DNA from: UBA2882 sp045542735
Lineage (GTDB): Bacteria; Bacillota; Clostridia; Lachnospirales; Lachnospiraceae
NCBI GenBank assembly: GCA_045542735.1
Contig: JAZQLQ010000004.1
Coordinates: forward strand, 34,915 to 98,914
Length of the DNA: 64,000 nucleotides
Reading direction: 5' to 3'
Every line of letters starts with the position of its first letter. The first letter of the stretch is position 1. The translations under genes and the position numbers were made by a program. Shown here piece after piece: positions 15,908-24,337 of this stretch. The notes under the pieces are model-generated. The model made no database searches, was not told the origin of the DNA, and was given only the letters and a program-made list of their open reading frames with translations.

Positions 15908-18091
15908 ATGTCCGATACGTTACAAAAGAAAGACGAAAAGGATTACGGAAAGGAATTTAAGACCAAGCTTCCGGTAAAGGTTATTAAAAAAGATGGTAGC
16001 ATGGAAGCTTTCAATGTACAGAAGGTTATCAGTGCTGTTGGAAAAAGTGCATATCGTGCTTTAACCAAATTTACCGATGAAGAAAAAGATCATATTTGTC
16101 AATATGTAGTAGACAAGGTAGACGAGCTTGGACAGGAAGAGATTCCGATTCCGATTATGCACAATATTGTTGAGAGTGCATTGGAACAGGTAAAGCCTAT
16201 CGTTGCCAAAAGTTATCGGGATTACCGTAATTATAAACAGGACTTTGTCCGCATGATGGATGACGTATATAAGAAGAGCCAGTCCATCATGTATGTGGGA
16301 GATAAGGAAAATGCCAATACCGACAGTGCCCTTGTTTCCACAAAGAGAAGTCTGATCTTTAACCAGTTCAATAAAGAGCTGTATCAGAAATTCTTTATGA
16401 CCACAGAGGAGATTCAGGCTTGTAGAGACGGTTACATATATGTACATGACATGTCTGCAAGACGTGATACCATGAACTGCTGTCTGTTTAACGTAGCAAA
16501 CGTATTAAGCGGCGGTTTTGAGATGGGTAACATCTGGTACAACGAGCCCAAGACCTTGGACGTAGCATTTGACGTTATCGGTGATATCGTATTGTCCGCA
16601 GCAAGTCAGCAGTACGGCGGATTTACCGTACCTGAAGTTGACAAGATTTTGGAGCCCTATGCCGAGAAATCTTATAAGAGAAATATCAAAAAATACCTTC
16701 GTCTGGGTATTGATGAAGAAAGTGCCAAAGCAGAAGCCCTTGCAGATGTGACAAAAGAGTTTGAGCAAGGCTTCCAGGGATGGGAATATAAATTTAATAC
16801 CGTAGCAAGTAGCCGTGGTGATTATCCTTTCATTACCGTTACTGCAGGTATCGGTACCGGCAGATTTGCCAAGCTTGCTACCATTACCATGTTGAATGTC
16901 CGCAGAAGAGGACAGGGTAAAAAGGATTGCAAGAAACCGGTATTATTCCCCAAGATTGTATTCTTATATGATGAAAACCTTCACGGTCCCGGCAAAGATC
17001 TTGAGGATGTATTTGAAGCAGGTGTGAAATGTTCTGCCAAGACCATGTATCCCGATTGGCTCAGCCTGACCGGTAAAGGATATATTGCAAGCATGTACAA
17101 ACAGTACGGCAAGGTAATTTCCCCTATGGGATGCCGTGCGTTCCTTTCTCCCTGGTATGAGAGAGGCGGTATGCATCCGGCAGATGAAAATGATTCCCCG
17201 ATTTTCGTGGGTCGTTTCAACATCGGTGCAGTCTCCCTACACCTGCCTATGATTTTGGCAAAAGCAAGACAGGAGAGCAAGGACTTCTATGAAGTGCTGG
17301 ATTATTACTTAAACTTGATCCGTCAGCTTCATATCCGTACCTATGCTTACTTAGGTGAAATGCGTGCTTCCACCAATCCGTTAGCATATTGTGAGGGCGG
17401 TTTCCTTGGTGGTAATCTGCAGCTTCATGATAAGATTAAACCAATCCTCAAAGCAGCGACCGCATCCTTCGGTATCACAGCTTTCAATGAGTTGCAGGAG
17501 TTGTACAACGGCAAATCATTGGTAGAAGACGGTGCTTTCGCATTGGAAGTATTGGAGCACATTAATAAAAAGATTAATGAGTTTAAAGAAGAAGACGGTA
17601 ACCTGTATGCGATTTACGGTACACCTGCTGAGAACCTTTGCGGACTTCAGGTCAAACAGTTCCGTGCAAAATACGGTATTATCGAAGGTGTATCCGATAA
17701 AGAATATGTAAGTAACAGCTTCCACTGCCATGTAGCAGAGGACATTACTCCTATTGAAAAACAGGATCTGGAGTATCGATTCTGGGAGTTGGCAAACGGC
17801 GGCAAGATCCAGTATGTAAAATATCCCATCGACTACAATCTGGATGCTATCAAGACATTGATTCGCAGAGCCATGGAAATGGGCTTCTATGAAGGTGTCA
17901 ATATGTCTTTGGCATACTGTGACGATTGTGGACATCAGGAGCTTGAGATGGATGCATGCCCTGTTTGCGGAAGCAAGAATCTGACTAAAATCGACCGTAT
18001 GAATGGCTATCTGGCATATTCCAGAGTCCATGGCGACACCAGATTAAGTGACGCGAAAATGGCAGAAATTGCCGAAAGAAAGTCGATGTAG
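15908..18091 (+). CDS. nrdD: Anaerobic (class III) ribonucleoside-triphosphate reductase
   Basis: 727 aa from ATG 15908, chosen because AGGGAGGA (15893-15900) stands 7 bases before it; an in-frame GTG at 15884 lies before that SD. Makes dNTPs from NTPs with a glycyl radical. Domains: ATP-cone (about 18-110, PVKVIKKDGSMEAFNVQKVI), catalytic barrel (SARRDTMNCCLFN; SRGDYPFITVT), the C-terminal zinc site CDDCG...CPVCG, and the radical-loop region RMNGYLAYSRVHGDTRLSD. Followed by its activase nrdG and by dut. Confidence 0.97.
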   Translation: MSDTLQKKDEKDYGKEFKTKLPVKVIKKDGSMEAFNVQKVISAVGKSAYRALTKFTDEEKDHICQYVVDKVDELGQEEIPIPIMHNIVESALEQVKPIVAKSYRDYRNYKQDFVRMMDDVYKKSQSIMYVGDKENANTDSALVSTKRSLIFNQFNKELYQKFFMTTEEIQACRDGYIYVHDMSARRDTMNCCLFNVANVLSGGFEMGNIWYNEPKTLDVAFDVIGDIVLSAASQQYGGFTVPEVDKILEPYAEKSYKRNIKKYLRLGIDEESAKAEALADVTKEFEQGFQGWEYKFNTVASSRGDYPFITVTAGIGTGRFAKLATITMLNVRRRGQGKKDCKKPVLFPKIVFLYDENLHGPGKDLEDVFEAGVKCSAKTMYPDWLSLTGKGYIASMYKQYGKVISPMGCRAFLSPWYERGGMHPADENDSPIFVGRFNIGAVSLHLPMILAKARQESKDFYEVLDYYLNLIRQLHIRTYAYLGEMRASTNPLAYCEGGFLGGNLQLHDKIKPILKAATASFGITAFNELQELYNGKSLVEDGAFALEVLEHINKKINEFKEEDGNLYAIYGTPAENLCGLQVKQFRAKYGIIEGVSDKEYVSNSFHCHVAEDITPIEKQDLEYRFWELANGGKIQYVKYPIDYNLDAIKTLIRRAMEMGFYEGVNMSLAYCDDCGHQELEMDACPVCGSKNLTKIDRMNGYLAYSRVHGDTRLSDAKMAEIAERKSM

Positions 18092-18102
18092 GGGGATTTT
18101 CA

Positions 18103-18612
18103 ATGAGATATCATAATATTACAAAGGACGACATGTTAAACGGTGACGGCTTGAGGGTCGTGTTGTGGGTGGCAGGTTGTACCCACTGCTGTAAAGAATG
18201 TCAGAATCCCATCACATGGGACCCCAATGGCGGCCTTCCCTTTGATGATGATGCGAAAGCAGAAATTTTTGAACAATTGGATAAATCATATATTTCCGGC
18301 ATTACCTTTTCCGGCGGTGATCCGCTTCATTCGGCAAATCGTCTGGATGTGCGAAATCTCATGGCGGAGATTAAGGAAAAATATCCTGATAAGACCATCT
18401 GGCTTTATACCGGTGATGTATGGGAAAATATTCTCCATTATCCCATGATGAAATATATTGATGTGATTGTAGACGGTGAGTTTATGATTGATTTAAAGGA
18501 CAACAAGCTTCTTTGGAAGGGAAGCAGCAACCAAAGAGTGGTTGATGTACAAAAATCCTTGGCACAGACAGATCCCACCGTTCCCATATTACATTGCGGT
18601 GATTACGCATAA
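18103..18612 (+). CDS. nrdG: Anaerobic ribonucleotide reductase activating protein
   Basis: 169 aa radical-SAM enzyme that installs the glycyl radical on NrdD. The cluster motif Cx3Cx2C is C26, C30, C33 in VAGCTHCCKECQNP, with an extra Cys at 29; the SAM-binding SGGDPLHSAN follows at about 67-76. Begins 12 bases after nrdD behind a GGGGG SD, giving a tight nrdD-nrdG pair. Confidence 0.97.
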   Translation: MRYHNITKDDMLNGDGLRVVLWVAGCTHCCKECQNPITWDPNGGLPFDDDAKAEIFEQLDKSYISGITFSGGDPLHSANRLDVRNLMAEIKEKYPDKTIWLYTGDVWENILHYPMMKYIDVIVDGEFMIDLKDNKLLWKGSSNQRVVDVQKSLAQTDPTVPILHCGDYA

Positions 18613-18623
18613 AGGAGAGCGTT

Positions 18624-19061
18624 ATGAAAGAAACAATTGAAATCCAATATATCAACGATGAAATCGAGAGATTAAAGTATATTGACGGCAAATCCGATTG
18701 GATTGATCTTCGTAGCAGTGAACATGTAGAGATGAAAGCCGGAGAGTTCCGCCTCATTAACTTAGGTGTAGCAATGAAACTTCCCGAAGGATATGAAGCA
18801 CATATTGTGCCCCGTAGTTCCACCTTCAAAAACTTTGGCATTATCCAGACCAACCATTGCGGTATCGTGGATGAAAGCTATTGCGGACCCAACGATTGGT
18901 TTTATATGCCTGCCTATGCGCTACGGGATACTGTGATTGAAGTCAATGACCGCCTCTGCCAGTTTCGCATTGAGAAACACCAGCCTACCATTGACTTTGT
19001 AGAAGTGGATAAGTTGGAAGGCAAGGACCGCGGCGGTATCGGAAGTACAGGAAAAAATTAA
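18624..19061 (+). CDS. dut: dUTP diphosphatase (trimeric dUTPase)
   Basis: 145 aa. Hydrolyses dUTP to dUMP and PPi, keeping uracil out of DNA. The five family motifs are present: WIDLRSSE, PRSSTFKNFG, GIVDESYCGPND (catalytic Asp), RLCQFRIEKH, and the glycine-rich tail DRGGIGSTG. Only 12 bases after nrdG with AAAGGAGAG as SD, so it joins the dNTP operon. Confidence 0.95.
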   Translation: MKETIEIQYINDEIERLKYIDGKSDWIDLRSSEHVEMKAGEFRLINLGVAMKLPEGYEAHIVPRSSTFKNFGIIQTNHCGIVDESYCGPNDWFYMPAYALRDTVIEVNDRLCQFRIEKHQPTIDFVEVDKLEGKDRGGIGSTGKN

Positions 19062-19088
19062 GAAAATTTTCCAAAGAAAGTATAATCA

Positions 19089-19134
19089 AACTCCTTTTAG
19101 CAAAACTAACAATAAAAGTTTTGTTAAAGGAGTT
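19089..19134 (+). promoter_or_regulatory. Terminator-like hairpin burying the spoVAF Shine-Dalgarno
   Basis: AACTCC...CAAAACT (19089-19107) pairs with AGTTTTG...GGAGTT (19117-19134) almost throughout, with one bulge, and is followed by T run 19133-19139. The SD AAAGGAG (19126-19132) is inside the 3' arm, 7 bases before ATG 19140. It can terminate the nrd operon and silence read-through RNA. I could not place a sigma-G promoter with confidence. Confidence 0.65.
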
Positions 19135-19139
19135 TTTTT

Positions 19140-20594
19140 ATGTTAAAGAAATCCGATAAAAAGAAAGCAGTCACTGTCTTTGAAAGCAGAATGAGCAGCG
19201 ATCTGGAAGAAAATATGCGCTATATTAACCAGCAGTTAGCTGTAGATACCAATTTTGACGTAGTTTACCGTGTCATAGAAGTGGGAGGCAGAAAAGCCTG
19301 TATGTACTTTATTGATGGTTTCTGCAAGGATGAGATGATGCAGAAACTATTACAGTATTTTATCACCATCGCACCCAAGGATATGCCGGAGACAGCCTAC
19401 GCCATGTCCAAACGCTGTATGCCACATGTGGAGGTGGATTTGCAGGATGAATGGAAGCAGATTACCTACTTTATATTATCCGGCGTATTTGCACTCTTTA
19501 TTGATGGATATGACAGATGTATCCTCATTGATTCACGTACCTATCCTGCAAGAAGTGTGGCAGAGCCGGATAAAGATAAGGTGCTTCGCGGCTCGAAGGA
19601 CGGCTTTGTAGAAACAGTGGTATTTAATACCGCTTTAATCCGCCGTAGAATCCGTTCCTCTGAGCTAAGAATGGAGATGCTCAATGCCGGGACCAGCTCC
19701 AAGACAGATATTGTCCTTTGCTATATGGACAATCGGGTAGACCATGATTTTTTGGAAAAGATAAAAAACAGGATAAAAAGTATTAAGGTTGATGCTCTGA
19801 CCATGAATCAGGAAAGTCTGGCAGAATGTCTTTATAAAAAGACCTGGTGGAATCCCTTTCCCAAGTTTAAATTTACGGAAAGACCGGATACGGCGGCTGC
19901 GCAAGTACTGGAAGGGAATGTCATTATTCTGGTGGATAATTCCCCATCAGCCATGATTATGCCGACCAGCATCTTTGACGTGGTAGAAGAAGCGGATGAT
20001 TATTATTTCCCGCCCATTACAGGCACATACTTACGCCTCTCCAGATTTATTATTGCGATTTTAACCTATCTGATGACGCCGACCTTCTTGTTACTGATGC
20101 AGGAGCCGGGCTATATACCGGCAGGCTTTGAATTTATCATGATAAAAGACCCTATGAATATTCCGCTTCTATGGCAATTTCTTATCTTGGAGCTAGCCAT
20201 TGACGGATTACGTTTGGCTGCGGTCAATACACCAAGTATGTTAAATACACCCTTAAGCATTATGGCGGCGCTGGTTCTTGGTGAGTTTGCGGTCAGCAGC
20301 GGTTGGTTTAACTCGGAAGTTATGCTGTATATGGCGTTTGTAGCATTGGCAAATTACACCCAGGCAAGCTATGAACTGTCTTATGCATTAAAATTTATGC
20401 GAATTATAAATTTGATTTTGACAGCAATCTTTGGTTTATATGGATATATTGCAGGAATCCTGATCTTGGTGTTGTCTATTGCCTTCAATAAAACAATTTC
20501 CGGTCAAAGTTATATTTATCCGTTGATTCCATTTGATGCGAAGCAAATATATAAAAGATTTTTCCGCGGCAGATTGCCCGAATCCAAGCAATAA
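19140..20594 (+). CDS. spoVAF: SpoVAF/GerA-family spore germination membrane protein
   Basis: 484 aa. The N-terminal soluble domain (about 1-290) carries the family signatures ALFIDGYDRCILIDSRTYPAR, RGSKDGFVETVVFNTALIRRRIR and ILVDNSPSAMIMPTSIFDV. The C-terminal part has about five membrane helices (about 305-450). Closer to SpoVAF than to GerAA by length and the GSKDGFVE block. Located in the inner spore membrane, acting in nutrient germination or DPA release. No spoVA genes stand beside it here, so the symbol is by family only. Confidence 0.85.
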   Translation: MLKKSDKKKAVTVFESRMSSDLEENMRYINQQLAVDTNFDVVYRVIEVGGRKACMYFIDGFCKDEMMQKLLQYFITIAPKDMPETAYAMSKRCMPHVEVDLQDEWKQITYFILSGVFALFIDGYDRCILIDSRTYPARSVAEPDKDKVLRGSKDGFVETVVFNTALIRRRIRSSELRMEMLNAGTSSKTDIVLCYMDNRVDHDFLEKIKNRIKSIKVDALTMNQESLAECLYKKTWWNPFPKFKFTERPDTAAAQVLEGNVIILVDNSPSAMIMPTSIFDVVEEADDYYFPPITGTYLRLSRFIIAILTYLMTPTFLLLMQEPGYIPAGFEFIMIKDPMNIPLLWQFLILELAIDGLRLAAVNTPSMLNTPLSIMAALVLGEFAVSSGWFNSEVMLYMAFVALANYTQASYELSYALKFMRIINLILTAIFGLYGYIAGILILVLSIAFNKTISGQSYIYPLIPFDAKQIYKRFFRGRLPESKQ

Positions 20595-20598
20595 AAAA

Positions 20599-20653
20599 TT
20601 GAAATATATATCGAAGAGTGTTACAATACTCCCATATGGAAGAAAAAGGGAGT
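20599..20653 (+). promoter_or_regulatory. degV promoter followed by an anti-SD hairpin
   Basis: TTGAAA (20599-20604), 17 bp, TACAAT (20622-20627). ACTCCC (20628-20633) directly after the -10 is complementary to GGGAGT (20648-20653), which holds the degV SD. Initiation near 20634 would exclude ACTCCC, so native transcripts have a free SD. Confidence 0.6.
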
Positions 20654-20659
20654 GCTATT

Positions 20660-21526
20660 ATGAGCTTTAAGTTAGTAACCGATACAGCATCGGATTTACC
20701 CAGAGAATATCTTGAGAAATACGATATTGATGTGTTGTCCCTGGCATATATTATTGAGGAAGATACCTATAATTGGAATGCTCCCATGGATGAGCATGAA
20801 TTTTATGATAAAATGCGAAACGGTAGTATGCCCACCACATCCCAGGTGAATATTGAGGATGCAGAGAACTTATTTGAAAAATTGGTTGAAAAAAACGATG
20901 AGATTTTATGCCTTGCGTTTTCATCCGGTCTCAGCGGTACCTACAACAGCATTGCAGTAGCCGCCCAGAATGTAAGCGAAGTAAATCCCGGAAAGAAAAT
21001 CCGCGTGGTAGATACCAAAGCAGCTTCCATGGGGCAGGGTCTTATGGTAGACTGGGCGCGCAAGATGAAGGAAGAAGGCAAAAGCCTGGATGAAGTAGCA
21101 GATTTTATGGAAGAAAACTTCAATCAATTTGCACATTTGGTTGTTGTGGATGACTTAAATCATTTGCACAGAGGCGGCAGAGTCAGCAAAGCAACTGCTA
21201 TTGTAGGTTCACTTGCCAATATTAAACCCATTATCCATGTAGATGATGAAGGTCACTTAATCACCATCGGCAAAATCAGAGGCAGAAAGAAAGCCCTTGC
21301 ACATTTGGTTGATTTGATGGAAGAAAAAATGGGAGACCATGTGACACACAATCAAACTGTATTTATCAGTCACGGAGATTGTTTAGAAGATGCACAGTTT
21401 GTTGCAGATGAAATCAAAAAACGCTTTGGCATCGAAGATTTCATGATCAATTTCGTGGGTCCTACCATCGGTGCACATACCGGTCCGGGAGTTATAGCAT
21501 TGTTCTTTTACGGAGATAAACGATAA
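20660..21526 (+). CDS. DegV family fatty-acid-binding protein
   Basis: 288 aa from ATG 20660, set by the SD GGGAG (20648-20652); an in-frame ATG upstream lies before the -10. FKLVTDTASDLPREYLEKYDI, MPTTSQVN, LAFSSGLSGTYNS, HRGGRVSKATAIVGSLANIKPI and ISHGDCLEDA are the DegV/FakB pattern. FakB proteins bind fatty acids and present them to FakA kinase for phospholipid synthesis. fakA is not in the window. A terminator follows. Confidence 0.93.
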   Translation: MSFKLVTDTASDLPREYLEKYDIDVLSLAYIIEEDTYNWNAPMDEHEFYDKMRNGSMPTTSQVNIEDAENLFEKLVEKNDEILCLAFSSGLSGTYNSIAVAAQNVSEVNPGKKIRVVDTKAASMGQGLMVDWARKMKEEGKSLDEVADFMEENFNQFAHLVVVDDLNHLHRGGRVSKATAIVGSLANIKPIIHVDDEGHLITIGKIRGRKKALAHLVDLMEEKMGDHVTHNQTVFISHGDCLEDAQFVADEIKKRFGIEDFMINFVGPTIGAHTGPGVIALFFYGDKR

Positions 21527-21532
21527 TATAAG

Positions 21533-21566
21533 TACCGTATCGACACTGGGTTGATACGGTATTTTT
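21533..21566 (+). terminator. Terminator after degV
   Basis: TACCGTATC (21533-21541) pairs with GATACGGTA (21553-21561), followed by TTTTTA. Confidence 0.85.
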
Positions 21567-21602
21567 ATAAAAAGATAAAGGTGTAATTTGAGGGGAAGAT
21601 AA

Positions 21603-22301
21603 ATGAAACCAAAATTTGAATACCAATCGGAATTGGATTACAAATTGCATCTCTACGAAGAAAAACTGGATTTTGCCAAATATCAGATCAAAAGCCAGTT
21701 AAAGGATGCCTATAAGAGAAGAAGAGAAGAAACCTATGAACTGAAGCTTTGGAGCGGTATATTGGCAGGTATTTTACTCTGCTTTATTCTGTCGGTTTTT
21801 ATGTCTAACAGCGTATCAATTTTGGTGCTTCCGGGTGTGCTTTTAATGTTTGCATCTGTAGCGGCTATTTATTTAATGTTGCCGTTTTGTGTTTATAATA
21901 TTGTAAAAGGTGTATTTCTGTGGTCAATTAACAAAGAAAATAAGTTGGGGAAATGGCTGGTGGAGAAATGTGAAATTCCCACCCAGCGCGCAGAAATTAA
22001 GGAACTGCAAGAATATTTAAACCGCTACAACATATTGACGGAAGATTTGGAGCGTTACCGTGAGGACATAAGTGACGGTATGTTTGATGTGGATGAAGAA
22101 GAAATTTATCGCAGATTTGAGACTGTCAATTATAAGCCGGAGATTGTAGTCGTATCCAAGTATTCAGAGAAATTAAAAAAACTGGTAAAAAGAGTTTCTG
22201 TTATCGCTTGGATTTTGCTTATGGCTCTCATCCTTTGGGGTGTTGGAGTTTTTGCAATCAGTACATTTAAAGCTTATTGGCATATGTATGAACAAATTTA
22301 A
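21603..22301 (+). CDS. Membrane protein with coiled-coil segments, unknown function
   Basis: 232 aa. Charged N-terminal helix (about 1-48, ELDYKLHLYEEKLDFAKYQIKSQLKDAYKRRREE), two membrane helices at about 51-105, a soluble helical segment (115-200) and a final membrane helix (about 203-222). AGGGGAAG SD before ATG 21603. Its stop overlaps an ATG of the GH25-GH3 lipoprotein frame, so the two are likely co-transcribed. I recognise no family; a cell-envelope role is inference from the neighbour. Confidence 0.7.
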   Translation: MKPKFEYQSELDYKLHLYEEKLDFAKYQIKSQLKDAYKRRREETYELKLWSGILAGILLCFILSVFMSNSVSILVLPGVLLMFASVAAIYLMLPFCVYNIVKGVFLWSINKENKLGKWLVEKCEIPTQRAEIKELQEYLNRYNILTEDLERYREDISDGMFDVDEEEIYRRFETVNYKPEIVVVSKYSEKLKKLVKRVSVIAWILLMALILWGVGVFAISTFKAYWHMYEQI

Positions 22302-22312
22302 TGAGGAATTTT

Positions 22313-24307
22313 ATGAAAAAGTGCAACCTAATGAAACTGTGGGCAGTGTTATTGTTAGTAACGGCTATGACACTGCTTACTGCATGCAATAAAAAAGAAG
22401 AAATCATTCCGGATACGGGAGATGTCCAAAACGAAGACATGGTATCGGATGCAGGCCTGACGGAAGAACCGGATGTACCCATAGAGGTAGAGCCTGAGGA
22501 AACGGTACAGATGTTTAGTTTCAAGGATGTATATGGACAAGTGTATGAAGTGCCGCTAAATGAAGAGGCAGATATGCACGACTATACCAGATATATCTAT
22601 GAACAGGAACATGCAGTAGGAAGATATTTGGCTTATGACGATGACAAATATACATCCCGGCTTGGTATTGATGTATCCAAGTTTCAGGGAGAAATTGATT
22701 GGGCAAAGGTGAAAGAAGCAGATATTGAGTTTGTATTTGTCCGCATCGGAAACCGGGGCTACGGACAGGAAGGAACCCTCAATACAGATCCTATGTACAT
22801 GCAAAATATTGCCGGTGCCAAAGCCGTAGGCATTGATGTAGGCGTCTATTTTTACTCCCAGGCCATCAATGAAGCAGAAGCTGTTGAGGAAGCCAATTAT
22901 GTGCTGAATTTGCTGGATGGCATAGAGCTGGATTATCCGGTGGTATTTGATGAAGAATATGTCATCGAAGCGGAGGCCAGAACTGACGGCATCGAAGCAG
23001 AGCAATTTACCAAGAATACCATTGCATTTTGTGAGATTATCGAGGCGGCAGGCTATGAGCCGATGATTTATGCCACCATGAAATGGGAAGCCTATGCATT
23101 GGAAATGGAAAAAATTGATGAATATCCCATATGGTATGCTGATTATGAGCCTTATCCCCAGACACCTTACGATTTCCGTATCTGGCAATATACAGCGGAA
23201 GGATATGTGAATGGTATTACAGGTCCGGTGGACTTAAATCTGGAGTTTGTACCCATTGAGGAAAGAGCCGATGAGATATTAGAGAGCATGACCTTGGAAG
23301 AGAAGGTGGCACAGCTTTTTGTGATTACACCCGAGGCCTTGACGGGAACTGCCAACGTACAAAGTGCGGGAGATGCCACAAAGGTTGCATTGCAGCAATA
23401 TCCCGTTGGTGGTATGATTTATTTTGCCGGCAATATGACAGAACGGGAGCAGACCATAGAGATGCTTCACAATACAGAAAACTATGGCGATACGCTCTTA
23501 AAAGCACCCCTGTTTTTGGCAGTAGATGAAGAGGGTGGCACTGTAGCCAGAGTAGCAAACAATCCGGCCATGGGCGTACCGAATGTAGGTGATATGGCCA
23601 CTATCGGAGCAAATGGTGATTATTCCACGGCTTATGAAGCCGGCAAAACGATAGGTGCGTATCTGCACGAACTTGGTTTTAACCTAAACTTTGCACCGGT
23701 AGCAGATGTGCTGACCAACCCTGACAATCAGGTGGTGGCAAAACGGAGCTTTGGTAGTGATCCGGAATTGGTAAGTCAGTTGGCTTTTGAATACTTTGGC
23801 GGTCTAAGAGACTGTGAAGTTGTTGGCGTATACAAGCATTTTCCCGGACACGGAGCTACCTTGGGAGATACCCATGAAGGCTATGCTTATACAGATAAAA
23901 CATTGGAACAACTAAAAGAGGCAGATTTGTTACCTTTTATGGATGGGATAGAAAATCAAGTCCCCATGATTATGAGTGGTCATATTTCCTTACCAAATGT
24001 GACGGGAGATGATTTACCCGCATCCTTATCCAAGACAATGATTACCGATATCCTGAGAAAGGATTTGGGCTATGAAGGTGTGGTGATTACCGATGCCCTC
24101 AATATGGGAGCAATCGCCAATACCTATACCTCCGGTGAAGCCTGTATCATGGCCATTGAAGCCGGAAACGATATGTTGCTGATGCCTGCTGATTTTCCGT
24201 CAGCCTATGCGGAAGTCTTACAGGCGGTTAGAGATGGCAGAATCTCCGAAGCACGTATCAATGAATCTGTGAAAAATATACTGAAAATCAAATTGCGGTA
24301 TATTTAA
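22313..24307 (+). CDS. Lipoprotein with fused GH25 muramidase and GH3 N-acetylglucosaminidase domains
   Basis: 664 aa from ATG 22313 (GAGGA at 22303-22307; an in-frame ATG at 22301 lacks an SD). Lipobox LLTAC with Cys 25. Residues ~115-320 are a GH25 lysozyme-type domain (GIDVSKFQGEIDWAKV, FVFVRIGNRGYG, VGVYFYSQAIN, YPVVFDEE as candidate catalytic carboxylates, IWQYTAEGYVNGI). Residues ~322-660 are a GH3 NagZ-like domain (MTLEEKVAQLF, LAVDEEGGTVAR, FNLNFAPVADV, KHFPGHGATLGDTHEGYA with the Asp/His pair, VITDALNMGAI with the nucleophile). One surface enzyme could thus cleave both glycosidic bonds of peptidoglycan. Activities are inferred from motifs. Confidence 0.9.
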   Translation: MKKCNLMKLWAVLLLVTAMTLLTACNKKEEIIPDTGDVQNEDMVSDAGLTEEPDVPIEVEPEETVQMFSFKDVYGQVYEVPLNEEADMHDYTRYIYEQEHAVGRYLAYDDDKYTSRLGIDVSKFQGEIDWAKVKEADIEFVFVRIGNRGYGQEGTLNTDPMYMQNIAGAKAVGIDVGVYFYSQAINEAEAVEEANYVLNLLDGIELDYPVVFDEEYVIEAEARTDGIEAEQFTKNTIAFCEIIEAAGYEPMIYATMKWEAYALEMEKIDEYPIWYADYEPYPQTPYDFRIWQYTAEGYVNGITGPVDLNLEFVPIEERADEILESMTLEEKVAQLFVITPEALTGTANVQSAGDATKVALQQYPVGGMIYFAGNMTEREQTIEMLHNTENYGDTLLKAPLFLAVDEEGGTVARVANNPAMGVPNVGDMATIGANGDYSTAYEAGKTIGAYLHELGFNLNFAPVADVLTNPDNQVVAKRSFGSDPELVSQLAFEYFGGLRDCEVVGVYKHFPGHGATLGDTHEGYAYTDKTLEQLKEADLLPFMDGIENQVPMIMSGHISLPNVTGDDLPASLSKTMITDILRKDLGYEGVVITDALNMGAIANTYTSGEACIMAIEAGNDMLLMPADFPSAYAEVLQAVRDGRISEARINESVKNILKIKLRYI

Positions 24308-24337
24308 TAATATATTTTTTATATTAGGAGGAAGAAA

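Noticed and set aside
17516..18031. 171-codon minus-strand frame inside nrdD
   Set aside because: Shadow of a highly conserved sense gene; no initiation signals.
22556..23188. 210-codon minus-strand frame
   Set aside because: Antisense to the GH25 domain; His/Phe/Ile-rich translation typical of shadow frames.
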